A program made the translations under genes and the position numbers. Shown piece after piece: positions 53,101 through 64,000 of a DNA stretch of 64,000 nt (the first letter of the stretch is position 1; each line of letters begins with the position of its first letter). Under the pieces are notes generated by a model. It was not told the DNA's origin. It saw nothing but the letters and a program-made list of their open reading frames with translations, and did no database searches. Origin of the DNA: Metaphire vulgaris (taxonomy: Eukaryota > Annelida > Clitellata > Crassiclitellata > Megascolecidae). The DNA is taken from NCBI GenBank assembly GCA_018105865.1, contig CM030869.1:6336025-6400024 (forward strand). Reading direction: 5' to 3'.

Positions 53101-54222
53101 GCTTAAAGTAGCAATTCTGGAACTTGACGATTATAAGAAACATCGTGAAGAACAGCTGGGGAAGACCAAAAAGAGCAACAGGTGCCTTGTTTCTCACTAG
53201 GGTGTGGTCTCTTCATGCTCCTCATATAATTAAGTTTGCTGTTTAAAAATTAACAGTCATGTATTCTTACTTTTCATCTTGCGTCACTTGATGCCAAACT
53301 CAGCAAATAAATGGTTAATCTGTTGAGAAGAGACTTGTGCAATTGTATTCTAAGTGACCATTTGTCTGTTACTGGGATGGAAGTGATCATAGACATAATA
53401 TAATCTGTCATCGTATGTGTGAATACTGTGATGTGGCATAACAGAAAGTTGTATTTATTTTTTACAATACAAGTCAGGACTAAAAAATTGTTTTTGTTTG
53501 AAATTCAATTTAAGTTCCTGAATTGATTGTTAACAATATAAAACTTGTGATGAAACAGTGATCCTAGGACTTTGGTTATACAAGGCTGCACAATTTTAGA
53601 GGACACTAGGCCTATAGGAAGCTGTTGTGCTAATACACTTTGAAAAATGATTATGGCCTAAATGCTGAACCTCTAGCAATCATCCAGCTTAATGTTTGAA
53701 GACCTTAGAAGGTGTTGGTGGGAAGGAATAGCTGGAACGGAAGAACAACATGCTTGGTGACTAAAATTGATATTTGTCATCGAGTTGTTAGAAGTGAATG
53801 AGTTTCTGAATTTTTTCATGCATGGATTTGCTGTTTCCTGCTCTGCTCCTGCATAATAAGCTCTATTAGTAAGTGCAGTCGTATTGCTTACTAAAAGTAC
53901 GATTTATTTCATTCTCATTTTACCCGAGTTAGTTTTCATTTGGTTGCAGTGGACAGTTTTAGGTTTGTATATTGATAATGTTAACACCACTGAAAGACAG
54001 ATAAGATGATCTATTAAAAAATGTGTTTACTACAGACAAGGAGAGGAAATATTCATTCGTGAACGTGATGAGAAAACACCAGGAGGCGAGTGGGAACGCG
54101 TCTGTCGTCTCTGTGACTTTAACCCCAAGACTTCTGTACGTCCAGCAAAGGATATTTCGCGCCTTCGGTCTCTTCTTCTGCAGTTGAAGCAAACCCCAAA
54201 TGCTTCATTTGTTGTTGCTTAA
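50197..54222 (+). CDS. Clathrin light chain
   Basis: Regulatory subunit of clathrin coats; its central helix lies along the heavy-chain hub. Exons 50197-50281, 50838-50872, 52310-52451, 53070-53181, 54036-54222; 561 nt, 186 aa, all phases agree. Seen: VAEFLNREEKQLAELNG at about 13-29, corresponding to the conserved N-terminal segment; an acidic stretch MDDDDARFDRYD; the coiled heavy-chain-binding helix IRKWQEEQRQRLEAKDAESE on to WLKVAILELDDYKKHREEQL; C-terminal GGEWERVCRLCDFNPKTS and AKDISRLRSLLLQLKQTP. It is shorter than vertebrate CLTA/CLTB (211-248 aa), mostly in the N-terminal half, and has no neuronal-insert exon visible. Invertebrates usually have one gene, so no A/B symbol is given. 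Start: ATG in context ACAGCAATGG. Confidence 0.94.
51303..51994. mobile_element. hAT-like element in clathrin intron 2
   Basis: Left CAGGGATACTCAAATCG; right end complemented CAGGGGTTCCCAACC, both typical hAT termini. Flanks GCTTAGGC and GTCTATTT do not match, so boundaries or integrity are uncertain. Preceded at 51170-51296 by the repeat shared with 13278-13395. Confidence 0.55.
52600..53010 (+). mobile_element. LINE 3' end, tail (GAAT)n
   Basis: VQSILVDKCLRVEAPQNLTR and, after a frameshift, a CTF-ARGPKLWSDLPAHL-type block and LKTYLFMKTAKAH; tail GAACGAATGAATGAATC. Clathrin intron 3. Confidence 0.8.
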
Positions 54223-54758
54223 GCTGTGAAAGTCATAACTTTGCACGTGTTATTTTACTGTCATTCATTTGAGAGTTGCATTATTCAATGAATTAGAACA
54301 CTTTAATTAAGTTGAAGTAAATGTCAGTATTATGTTGTACTGGATATTACAGGCAGTGTTATTTCCACTGATTTTTCATATTTTTATTTAAGTTGTTGAA
54401 TGTTTGTTTATGCCGCAGTTGTTTTGAAATGTAATTTTGTTCAATCTGTTTTAATTAATGCCAAGAATTGCAAAACACTTGTTTATAACAACCCACAAGT
54501 AACAATTAGCAGCATAACCATCCTTCTGTACCAAATATCTGCTTTAATTATTAATGTATATAAAATATTGCAGCCGTGTTGCACAATTATCTGTCATAGT
54601 ATTTGATGTTATTTTTGAGAAATGCTCTTTTCTCCAATCCTTTTGTCAATTGTTCAACTGTTAAGTCGCCACAAATTTAGAAGCCTCTGGCTTCACTGCC
54701 AGAAGGTGCAATACCAATGGAGCAAGCAGTGGATATTGTGTCGGTAAAGAGCAATGCG

Positions 54759-55015
54759 CAGGCCTGCCCGAAGTGGGGTGCAGCTGCACCCCCTGGAAAA
54801 ATGTAGGGGGTGTAATGCACCCCCTGGAAAGATGATGGTCTGCACCACCTCTATCCAGAAATACAGTGTGCAGAGGACCTTTTTTGCCTGTCAAGCTTTT
54901 TTTTGAGATAAAATTGAGCACTGATTACCTTTTTTTGCTCGTCAAGGATTTGAAAGAGAAAAATTTAACTTAGGAAAAATCTGCACCCCTGACCAAAATT
55001 CGTTCTGACGGCCCT
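54759..55015. mobile_element. hAT-type MITE, CAGGCCTGCCCGAA, 257 bp
   Basis: Right end complemented CAGGGCCGTCAGAACG. Flanks GCAATGCG (54751-54758) and GCAATGTG (55016-55023), 7 of 8. Interior has two copies of the ACCTTTTTTGC(C/T)(T/C)GTCAA motif. Confidence 0.9.
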
Positions 55016-55112
55016 GGCAATGTGAAACAGAAATTGAAATCCTAGTTTTCAGAACTAGCATATCTTGGGAAATCCAGTCAACTGCTTTATCCTTCAATAT
55101 GAAAGGCATGTC

Positions 55113-55253
55113 CAGGGCGCAATTTGTAGGGAGGGAAGGGGGAATCTTCCCCCCCCCCCACTGCCCAACTACATTCCCCCACTGCTACATTTCTCAACAA
55201 CTACATCTCCCCCAAGCTCGACCCCACTGCTCCAGGTCACAAATCGCTCCCTG
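55113..55253. mobile_element. hAT-type MITE, CAGGGCGCAATTTG family, 141 bp
   Basis: Shorter copy of 11441-11618. Flanks GGCATGTC (55105-55112) and GGCATGTT (55254-55261), 7 of 8. Confidence 0.92.
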
Positions 55254-56800
55254 GGCATGTTTAAACTCCACAGATTACTCCTACTACTATTTCTAACAAT
55301 AACATCCATTGAGATAGTTAAATATAGAAAGAAACACAAAATACTTATTTCCAACTGATATTAAGAAAACATGTTTTTTTACAATAACTATAAGCTCACA
55401 ACTGCAATTAATCGCATGATACATACACCAAATCATTACTGCTATCAAAAGGCTTAAATGAGTTGATAGAGAAAAAGACAAAACACAGCAAACCAAACAT
55501 ATGGTTCAGTTCACTATCAATGAAACATCAGTATTGCTATGTCAACAGTAACTCTGTCTACATCTGCAAAAGCATTACTGTAATGCCAACGAAACGCTGC
55601 TCATTCCAGGTTTTCCATTCACCAAGGAAAAAGTACAAAAATGTGTAATTTAATCTCTGGCGGTCCACATTTTGTAACGCAAACTACATACCAAGGTTCA
55701 TCCAAGCAGAAAAATGTAGACCAAGTGTCATCCAAAAGGAGTGGCAACAGACTTACAGCAAGAAATTTGTCAAATCTCCATTTAGTTTTATCTACTGTTA
55801 TTAGTTATGTGTCACCAAGGAATGCAGAAATTAAGAGGAGTTATGTATGCCTCAAATCTATTACAGACTTGAATTTTCTAGGCCAGATATTGGTGTTCAT
55901 CAAATGAAAAAAAGTTATATGTATAGGCAGTGCTTTTCTTTCTAGGAAAAAGGTTTGGGAACTCGTTTCCGGGGCCATCAAGAGAAATTCATATGGACCC
56001 CTAAAAAGTTTAGATTTAAAAAGTGATGACCTTTTTTGTTTTTTTCTCATCAAGTGCAACTGATAAAAGAACCGATTGAAAATGAAATATGCATTATTGC
56101 ATGTCGATATAGAAGATGATCTGTAAAAATAGGTTTGGGAACGCTGTTCCCATGCATTCCCAAACGCATTATTGCATATCAATATATATATATCAACGGC
56201 TGGCAAAAAGACGTGGAAACGCCATTCCACTGGAAAAAGTACCATGTTATGAGATTTGACCGCATAATTCTCCACCCTTAATTCAATTAAAGCAATGAAA
56301 ACTCAAATAATTTTGTGCAGAAATTAAACAATCACAATTTTTCTGAAAATTAAAAATTACTGTATTATCTGGCAGTCATTTTCATAAAATGATCAAGGTC
56401 AGGCTAAAATCTACAGTAGTGAATTGGAATTTCTTCAACTGCAATTTCTGGGTGTAGTAGGCCATCTATAATATTGTGAGTTTCAGTAGTTTCAGAGAAA
56501 TGATATAATTTGTCAAGCATAAATTCTGAACTAAATCTTGATTTTCTGGATCAAATGTGGACCAAAGTTATTGCCAATAACTTATCAGCACCGAATAAGA
56601 AGGAAAGCATATTCCAGTCATAAATGAATCTGATTGCTCAACTGGGTTCCAAGTTGTTCAAAAATACATTTGAAATCAAAAACTACAGGCATCGGTATAC
56701 TGTACACATGGACAATGATAACTACAGTTCCAGCTATGCCAGTACAGTATAAAGGAATGAGAAGTACATAACCAAGAGACAGTTTGCATTGTGCAAATTT
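55254..56800. other. Convergent spacer between clathrin light chain and CK1 gamma
   Basis: No recognised gene. 55935-56170 holds two GGTTTGGGAAC boxes in the same orientation and one GATGACCTTTTTTG motif, probably a decayed MITE. The long minus-strand frame at 55841-56275 runs across it and has no domain. Confidence 0.4.
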
Positions 56801-59800
56801 AAAGCCTAACAGTCAATGGCATTTTTATTAATTTATTATCATACATGAAACAAATATTTCAGGTAAAGCATACATTTTTGGTGACAGTCAATGTTTGTGA
56901 ATGAAAATCCCAATCAATAGAATACCTCTTGATTTTCAAACATTCAAAAAAACCTATAGCAGTGAAGTCTAAATATATTTTCAGTCGCACTGTGAATCGT
57001 TCTTCAGTAAAACTTAAAATTACAAGAGGACCCGGCAGTTTAGGAATACAAATTTTGTAACCTTTGACACAAACTCAGCACAAACAAACAACAGGTCACC
57101 GTACAACAATCACTGAGTTTCAGTAAAAGCAGAACAAATCAGCAAAATGAGATCAAACCAAAACTGATGCATTCACATTCAAGCACATTAATTACTGCGT
57201 TATTACTTTGGGCTGATTACTACGCCTTTCGACTTCAAGAATAAAGAAAGGTCATGGACAAATCCATTACACAACATTTAAAAACAAAAGAATGCTAAAG
57301 AAGACTGGATATGGACAGAGCATCAACTCAGTCAATCTCAAAAAATAAAAGTAAATCCTTTAGCCTCGCTAAAACACACGACCTGTGTAATATATTACAT
57401 TATTTACAAAAGCATCGAATGCTGCTCTTCAAGTAAAGTAAATGAAACTTAAGCAAAGACACACACAAGCCTCTGTACCTTAAAATCCCTATCAAACTCA
57501 ATGAAAAACCTCACAATTAGTAATTAGCTCTTATCAGTTAGTCACTACACCACTGTGTCTTCACTTATCAATCGCAGCAGAAGATTAGAATGCAGCAGCA
57601 GCCAGCACACACTTCTAACAAAGAATTACCGACTACAAAAGCATCGAGAAACGGCAGGACTAAAAAGTAAGATCTAAAAATGACTAAGCAGAGCAACCTG
57701 AGGCAAGAACAATGACAATCACAAAACTAAGAATGAAGCAAACAAATTAAAAACAGCAGAATACAATGAAGTGTGCACAATCAAAAACCGCAGACATTCT
57801 TTTCAAATAAGCATTATTATTAAAAAGGAATTAAACAGAACTGATTATATAACAATATTTAGAAGTGATTATATAACAATATTTAGAACTGTTGAAATAA
57901 AAACAGAATTGCATTTAAGCTCAATCACATTAGCCATGTACATGTCAATTGTGCTTGCTGTCTCCTGTGTAGACAATGAAGAGGGCTAAACATGTTCCAC
58001 ACAACACACGCAGAAGAGAAACGAATATAAACCAGTCACAAAATCTGTAGATTGCATTGAGAAAATTTCATCAAGACAACGAATTAACAATATACCAGTT
58101 GCCTTTTGCAACTGCATCAAATAAGAACTTAGCTAAGAGGCCACAATGACAACACACTGCTGGCATCTTTGCTACAGTCAGCGTAAACAAAAGCTTTCAG
58201 TAGTAATCAACTGTGGCAGGCAATAAAAACAGTGTCAGAACAAATGCTGGAAGACGACTACTGGTACATGTAGTTTTACATAATTAAGGTAAGGACATCA
58301 CTATTCTGTCATTATCACCCTAACTATTTAACAGTACAGCCCATAGTCACAACATCAACTCACAACACTCCATTATACAGAGAAACTGCAGAGTTATAAG
58401 GTCTTAAATGAACAATGTCCACACGGCCTACTCTAATGGGGTCCCATGTCTTCTAAACAAATGAGTATTCATAATCATTCAGGCATCTCATGGACACAGA
58501 AATGGATAAGTTGCATCTCATACAGAAGCACTCTTTTGAATTGAGTACATATTTTGCTAAACAAAATACATAAAATATAATCTCTTAGCTTAGGAAAATC
58601 ACTCACTGGAAGATAACCGAATCACATACTAATTTTTTGAAGAAAATACTGTTAACAAGATACAAAAATTAATAAATACATTTACCACAATCAATTAAGC
58701 TTATTACCAATTGTGATAGATAAGAAATATATTCAGAACATTTCTAAAGAACCTAGCCATCAAAAGCAATATCTATTAAAAATTTAATATTTACTAAACT
58801 GACTGATTAATGGAAATGCATAAAAAGCTTTAACTGGAACAAATTTAACTCAATGCCAGACATTAATCAATTAATTAATGCCAGACATTAATCTGCTGGA
58901 ATTCTGAAACTCAGATTTACGTTATTGGCGTCACTTTGGATATTATATAAAATGCAGATAAGTGTATCTCATAACTACACGAGTGCTGTTCGTCAATCTA
59001 CGGAGAAAACATTTAAAAAGAATAAAAGTAGGACTGATGAGCTCCGTAATAACTAGGATTCTAGGCTGGTCTCACAACCTCAATAGTGCTGACTCATATG
59101 CTGATAACCAGAATTTGTAAAATATTTTCTGAATATATTAACCAGTCTGAAATTAAAACGGATAAAACAACTATACTAAGTTATGCCAACAACTACTTAA
59201 ATTTTTATACAACTTGTGGTCCTAAGTTGCATTCACACACAAAATACAATAATAACTTACACACTTAATAATAATAGAAAATTATTTATTAAGCACAAAA
59301 TTAATAATCATGGGTTCAACTGCACCACAGCATTTTGGACAAAACTGAAACCATAACCAAAATCTCAAACTACAGTAATATCTAACAACATCCACACAAA
59401 TCTGCAAATGGTGATTTTCTAGAAGTTTCCATTCTTAAGTATCTTTTAGACAGCAAATCCAAAGCAAGATTATCTTCTAGGTGCATTCAGGCAATACCTC
59501 AACTGAACTACTCTTTATTTTAAAAAATTACAAAGAACATAATAAATATAACTCTATTGAAATTAAAACTCTTCAAGCAAGATCTGTGTTAGATGAATTA
59601 GCTCACATTCCAACATGACCATGCCATCAGGTACATTTCACATATAAATTAATTTATGAATAAAAAATTATGTAGTTATGTGCAATTAAAACTTTACAAT
59701 CAGCCTCTTATATAATAACCACCAGATTATAAAAGCAAAAGAACAAACAGCTGATTGTAACCATAAATGGCACAAACAATCCATACACACCTAATCACTA

Positions 59801-61853
59801 TCAAAAACCACAAGACAACCACACAATGTTATCTCCATCAGACCCACAACACAGTTTATATAGACTCTGATATATTCACAAGGGTTTCTACAGTGTACTT
59901 ACAGATAGCATCAAAGTAGTCTACTACTTGGTGTTGTGCGACAATCTCTTTAGAATCGAGCACGTGGCTTGGAACTTGGATTGGAGATTGTCCTGGGATC
60001 TAATCATGGTGTCAGTGGGTAAATCAGTGGCTTAGACATAGATAAATAAGTAGAAACAAGCAGCAGAGAAGGTAAATGTGGGTCCAAAGAAAGCAATTGC
60101 AAATCAATCTGGATTAACGATGGCGCAAAGCCACCAGCGTCGCTGTTTGTACCCTTGTAAACGGAGATCGGAGTCGGACCAAAACTCTTGAAGAGGCGAC
60201 CTTTACATTGAACATACACGTAGACACCACAGCCAAAAGTCATCCTTAAAATAAAAACTGAATAAAAATGTAAAGAATAATCTTCCGAATAGCTAATCAT
60301 CTTGGTCAACAAATACCACCTCACAAAGTTCACCAAATACATCTTCTAGTCTCAGACATTTTAATTGTGTTTTGAAAGTATTGCATCAACGTTATCACAT
60401 CAATGACTTATATTCCTTAAATGGCCACCTCAACATCACGTCCTTCTATCACACTACTGTACACACAGTTACTCTAAAATTGAACATTCATGAAATCGTA
60501 AAACACACAATTTCTTTAACATACAGAATTTGCAATTCTGCCCACAAAACAGAAGAATATTAACAGAGGGCTTCAGCGGCTATAATAGTATCTAAGATGC
60601 TTCAAAACATCCGACAGTAATTTTATTTTCAACATTTTAAAAATCGAGCAGTGTGCGTGCAAGAAAATAAGCCCAGAGCAATAACAAACTCTTCTACAGA
60701 AACAACATTGCTGAAAACATGTCATGAAATTCAGCCCGCAGACAAACCTGCCTTTCTAAGCTATTACTGTTGACGTTGTACAGTTACTATATAATCGGGG
60801 ATAGGTCATCTCTATCAAATAATAATCCAGTCTTCCGTCTGTGCAGTTTCCAAGCATCAGTCATCAGAGAACTTGAATAACCTGTTGGTCAGGTGAGGAG
60901 AGTGACAGAGTGAGCAACAAGGTGATGTGTCAACCTGAGAAGTCCAGCAGTTGGATCATAACGGCATTCACTCGGCCAACGTCAAGTGCAGAAATAATAA
61001 CAAAATCTAAAATATACCAAACTGCAAACACCAAAACCCAAACTCTATATATTAAGATGTAGGACAAAAGCACAATTCAAATGACACAGCTATTATTAGA
61101 TTGCTTTAAAAAGAGACCCTCAAAGTCATATATGCCGCCATCAATGTTCAAAAGCCCGTGACATTACGACAAAATCAAATGAAGATAATGATAATGGATG
61201 ACCAAGTGGATGGCCGACTTCAAACAGCTCAAGCACATAGCACAGACAACCAACTGGATAAGACTAGATAAAAACTGAACATTTATCAAAGTTGGCGCAC
61301 AGCAGGGCACACACAAAATGTATTCCATGAAACTCTAAACAAATGCTTGAGGAATAAGAACACAAATTCAAACAAACACTTGACCACGTGATAAAGTATG
61401 GTGCTCTTCAAATTCTCCCACGAATCATATAAGAAATTTACCGATAAATTTACTAATATGCCAAATAGTGTTAAGTAAATTTTTTTAAAACCAAAGAATA
61501 TGTGCTCATAAACAATCCCACAACATTCTGATTGCAGTACACGTAACAAGAACAAAAATAAACTGCCACTGCTTTGAAAGATCAAATCTAAAAGTTCACA
61601 GGACTTCTGCACTACATATTCAAAAGATCATGAAAGAGACGATCGGGCATTAGCAACCTAGCATATCTCTGTCCATACACCAGATTTTCTATAGGTTATA
61701 ACAAAACTCTCAGAATGCTACGTATGCTCATTGAATCGGCTCTGACATGAATGAGTGAACCCTCTGTTGGCAAGCGAGCACACAGAGAGAGTGGGGCAAA
61801 ACAGTTTTGGCCATAGAATGTAAAGCTCCGCTCGGAGCAAAAAGGAAAAAACT
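56801..61853 (-). other. Probable CK1 gamma 3' UTR
   Basis: About 5 kb, AT-rich, few repeats, no transposon ends, which is unusual for this window and fits conserved transcribed sequence. On the minus strand two AATAAA-type signals overlap at about 56823-56838. Small direct repeats at 57841-57889 and 58855-58890. Contains a candidate alternative terminal exon (60005-60242). Extent is inference. Confidence 0.45.
60005..60242 (-). other. Candidate alternative terminal exon of CK1 gamma
   Basis: Minus strand: acceptor TTTTATTTTAAG then 79 open codons in the phase left by exon 63186-63080, starting MTFGCGVYVYVQCKGRLFKS and ending at a TGA near 60005. The first 120 bases are GC- and CpG-richer than everything around. 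Peptide not recognised; it lacks the cysteine cluster. Could also be an unrelated old insert. Confidence 0.25.
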
Positions 61854-62614
61854 TCATTGCTGACGAACTGGCTTCCTCTTTTTCCTCTTTGAAGGATAGA
61901 AACAGCAACATCTGTAAACATAATCAAAAACTCTGCATAAATAAAACACATAAATGCTGCATAACAACTCAGTGCTGCAATCAGAAGCAAGAAGAGTAAA
62001 GAAGTATTAAGTACAAGATCCAGCTATCAAGTCTGTCTACAGTGAAGCTGTAATTTCTGCCCAAACAGCTGTACCTGTAAACACAAGTTCACAACCAAAG
62101 ACATGGCTTGCATAATCAACAAATGATTATCAGAACAAATTATTTTATTTATCCAGCCTATCTGTGTTCTGTAAATGTTAAAAAGAAAAGATAATATTGG
62201 CACAATGCCACTAGCACTGTTAGAAGAAATGCAATAGCTTATATAAATTGTCAATGGGGGTTTTATAGGCCTATGCATAACTAAAGTAATGCATACCTAA
62301 GGAGCTTTACCGTATATTAGATATATATTAGACATATATTAGATGCGCCAAATTATAAGATGCACCCATTTACAAGAAACAGGTTTTGATGATTACCGGG
62401 TATGGTATTTTCGTACATTTTCTTATCCTATTTATGTCTTAATAGGGTCACTATGCACGTTGACTGATCGGCCATTAGGCATTCAACTTATTGGACATAA
62501 GATGTACCTGCGTCTTATATATGCGAAAACATGGTATCCACAGGCACAAAACCATAGCCAACCAGAAGGTCAGAGGACCCTGGTCCAAAGACGAAGTATA
62601 AAACTATAGGAGGG

Positions 62615-62701
<87 letters not shown>

Positions 62702-63186
62702 GAGAGAGATTGCCTTGATCTCTATTCAGAAACCTTTTAAAGAGAAACTGTCAATTTTCACATAAATGAATAAAAAGCAGAATCGGTTGAATTTAAAGGC
62801 ATTCAGCATTATTTTCTGACACAGAAGAGACATAGCTGAGCAACCATAAGTATAGGCCTATAGGGTCTGGGTGAATACAAACGCACAGGGCATAAGAGTT
62901 GCTCGCTCTAGAGATTTACTTCACATGCATAATCAAGTGACATGAAACGAATATTTCACACGCAGAGCAAGTCAACGCAGACAGAAGAGTTTCAACACAC
63001 TGCTGTAAATCAGTGTCAGACTGCTTTATATAATACATGCAGAAGAAAATAGTTGCACTGAAAGTTGATCACTACATACTTGGTCACTTCTCCAGTCTCT
63101 ACTTCAGCAGGATTGGTAATTGGTGCATTAGAATGGCCGCTGGTTGGGTCGTCCCCTTGTAGTTCACCATTAGTTGAACTTACCAC
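61854..63186 (-). CDS. CSNK1G: Casein kinase 1 gamma, C-terminal exons
   Basis: Membrane-anchored Ser/Thr kinase (gilgamesh/CK1 gamma) that phosphorylates LRP6 and acts in Wnt signalling and trafficking. Only the end is in the window: exon 63186-63080 (acceptor CTGTGTTTTAG, donor GTATGT), then last coding exon 61911-61854 (acceptor GTTTACAG), phase 2 to 1, in frame. Seen: a serine-rich tail with [19 protein letters not shown] and [10 protein letters not shown], as in vertebrate CK1 gamma, then [18 protein letters not shown] and stop. The three cysteines are the family's palmitoylation site and the following basic cluster its membrane contact. The kinase domain lies beyond 64000. Paralog number cannot be told; invertebrates usually have one. 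The FYPS spacing between the cysteines and the basic run is slightly longer than I know from vertebrates. Confidence 0.88.
61980..62074 (-). other. Second candidate terminal exon of CK1 gamma
   Basis: Minus strand: acceptor CTTGTGTTTACAG, then in the correct phase 30 codons ([18 protein letters not shown] and a hydrophobic end) before TGA. Open length is within chance, so weak. Confidence 0.18.
62620..62710. repeat. (AG)n microsatellite
   Basis: About 90 bp of nearly pure AG. CK1 gamma intron. Confidence 0.97.
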
Positions 63187-63239
63187 CTAAAACACAGAAG
63201 CACCGACCCGTAATGCACTGGACACAGCCTATGAAAAAA

Positions 63240-63410
63240 ACTGTTATAAATATAAATTCTGCAAACATGGCAGGGCTGAATCTCAATGGAAAAACTGACG
63301 GAAGACACCGAATGACTTTGGATGAAATAGCAAAGGACAGAGAACTTTGGAGAGATGTCATGGAGAAGTTGATAGTTGGACACAGCTGGAGGATGAAAAC
63401 CTGACTTCAT
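63240..63410 (+). mobile_element. Possible LINE C-terminal remnant
   Basis: LNGKTDGRHRMTLDEIAKDR, then ELWRDVMEKL. The 'DR..W' arrangement near a stop resembles the last residues of some non-LTR retrotransposon ORF2 proteins. No other support. Confidence 0.3.
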
Positions 63411-64000
63411 CAGAAGGACTACTTAAGCAACATTCTGATGTTAAAACAACCACAGCAAAACACAATATTCTAGTGACTTTCAGGGACCTGATTCTCAAAA
63501 AATCCTACAGAAATCATGTTACAAATTTTGTCTTGCAAACAAACTAAGACATTACCATACAAATTTTCAAAACACCTCATGACAAACTTAAAATAATCTT
63601 ACAGTAAAATCACAATAAATCTTATGATCAAATCAGGTGCCCCTTAAGATAAATTTAAGAACCACAAAAATAATCCAAAAATGACTTAATATATATATTT
63701 TAAAGAGAATAAAAATCAAACACAGATAGACTAAGTGGTGATTAAAAATGTCGAACGAGGATATTTCTACGCCATGCAGTAAATGATATGTGTTGCTACG
63801 TGAAGATCTTCAATGGTGGAGTATTTATCATTTAATTGCCATTACTGTGATTTATGCAGCACTGCAATATTATAGCTCTGGAGGTTTCTAATGAATGATA
63901 GTGAGAAGAGCAGTGGATTTATGACAGCTGACAGAATATGGGATGTAGCTTTTTTCTTTCTCTTTCTTTCTCTCCTCTTGTCTCTCTTTCAGGTCTCTGA
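63411..64000. other. CK1 gamma intron, nothing recognised
   Basis: AT-rich. Ends with a pyrimidine tract and CAG at about 63994 on the + strand, probably a (CTTT)n simple repeat rather than a splice site. Confidence 0.4.

Noticed and set aside
55841..56275. 144-codon minus-strand frame
   Set aside because: Runs through a probable decayed MITE with the GACCTTTTTTG motif; no domain.
63958..64000. Splice acceptor at the window end
   Set aside because: CTTT/TCTC simple repeat followed by CAG; the next bases encode a stop at once in one frame and there is too little sequence to judge.

Overview
The window is nuclear DNA of an invertebrate animal. All genes are split by GT-AG introns, the proteins are animal housekeeping or Golgi proteins, and the space between exons is packed with LINE remnants, short inverted-repeat transposons (MITEs) and simple repeats. 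The phylum cannot be fixed from the sequence alone. Nothing bacterial, viral or CRISPR-like is present.

Five protein genes were assembled exon by exon; splice phases agree at every junction listed. (1) A type II membrane carbohydrate sulfotransferase, + strand, 4 coding exons, 2750-11324. (2) HDHD5/CECR5, a HAD-superfamily hydrolase, + strand, 7 exons, 15975-31953. (3) KLHL12, a BTB-BACK-Kelch adaptor for Cullin-3, + strand, 10 coding exons, 39329-47963. (4) Clathrin light chain, + strand, 5 exons, 50197-54222. (5) The 3' end of casein kinase 1 gamma, - strand, two last coding exons at 63186-63080 and 61911-61854, with a long AT-rich probable 3' UTR running toward the clathrin gene. Clathrin light chain and CK1 gamma are therefore tail to tail. 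Clathrin light chain, KLHL12 (COPII/SEC31 and Dishevelled) and CK1 gamma (membrane-bound Wnt kinase) share trafficking/Wnt themes, but nothing here shows that the linkage is functional.

Layout: 1-2700, LINE 3' end, MITEs and long simple repeats. 2.7-11.3 kb, sulfotransferase with a repeat-filled 5 kb second intron. 11.3-15.9 kb, intergenic MITEs and a LINE. 16-32 kb, HDHD5 with several LINEs and MITEs in its introns. 32-39.2 kb, the densest transposon zone, with nested elements. 39.3-48 kb, KLHL12. 48-50.2 kb, spacer and a GC-richer clathrin promoter. 50.2-54.2 kb, clathrin light chain. 54.7-55.3 kb, two MITEs. 55.3-64 kb, CK1 gamma 3' region.

The strongest hunt results are: at least nine sequence-distinct MITE families, most with CAG...CTG ends, whose copies show 8-bp target duplications (hAT-type); an element-in-element nest at 35302-36533 with both target duplications intact; an empty-site copy of one insertion elsewhere in the window; a 64-bp near-identical copy of HDHD5 exon 6 inside the next intron; a short motif shared by otherwise different MITEs; and three phase-compatible candidate terminal exons for CK1 gamma.
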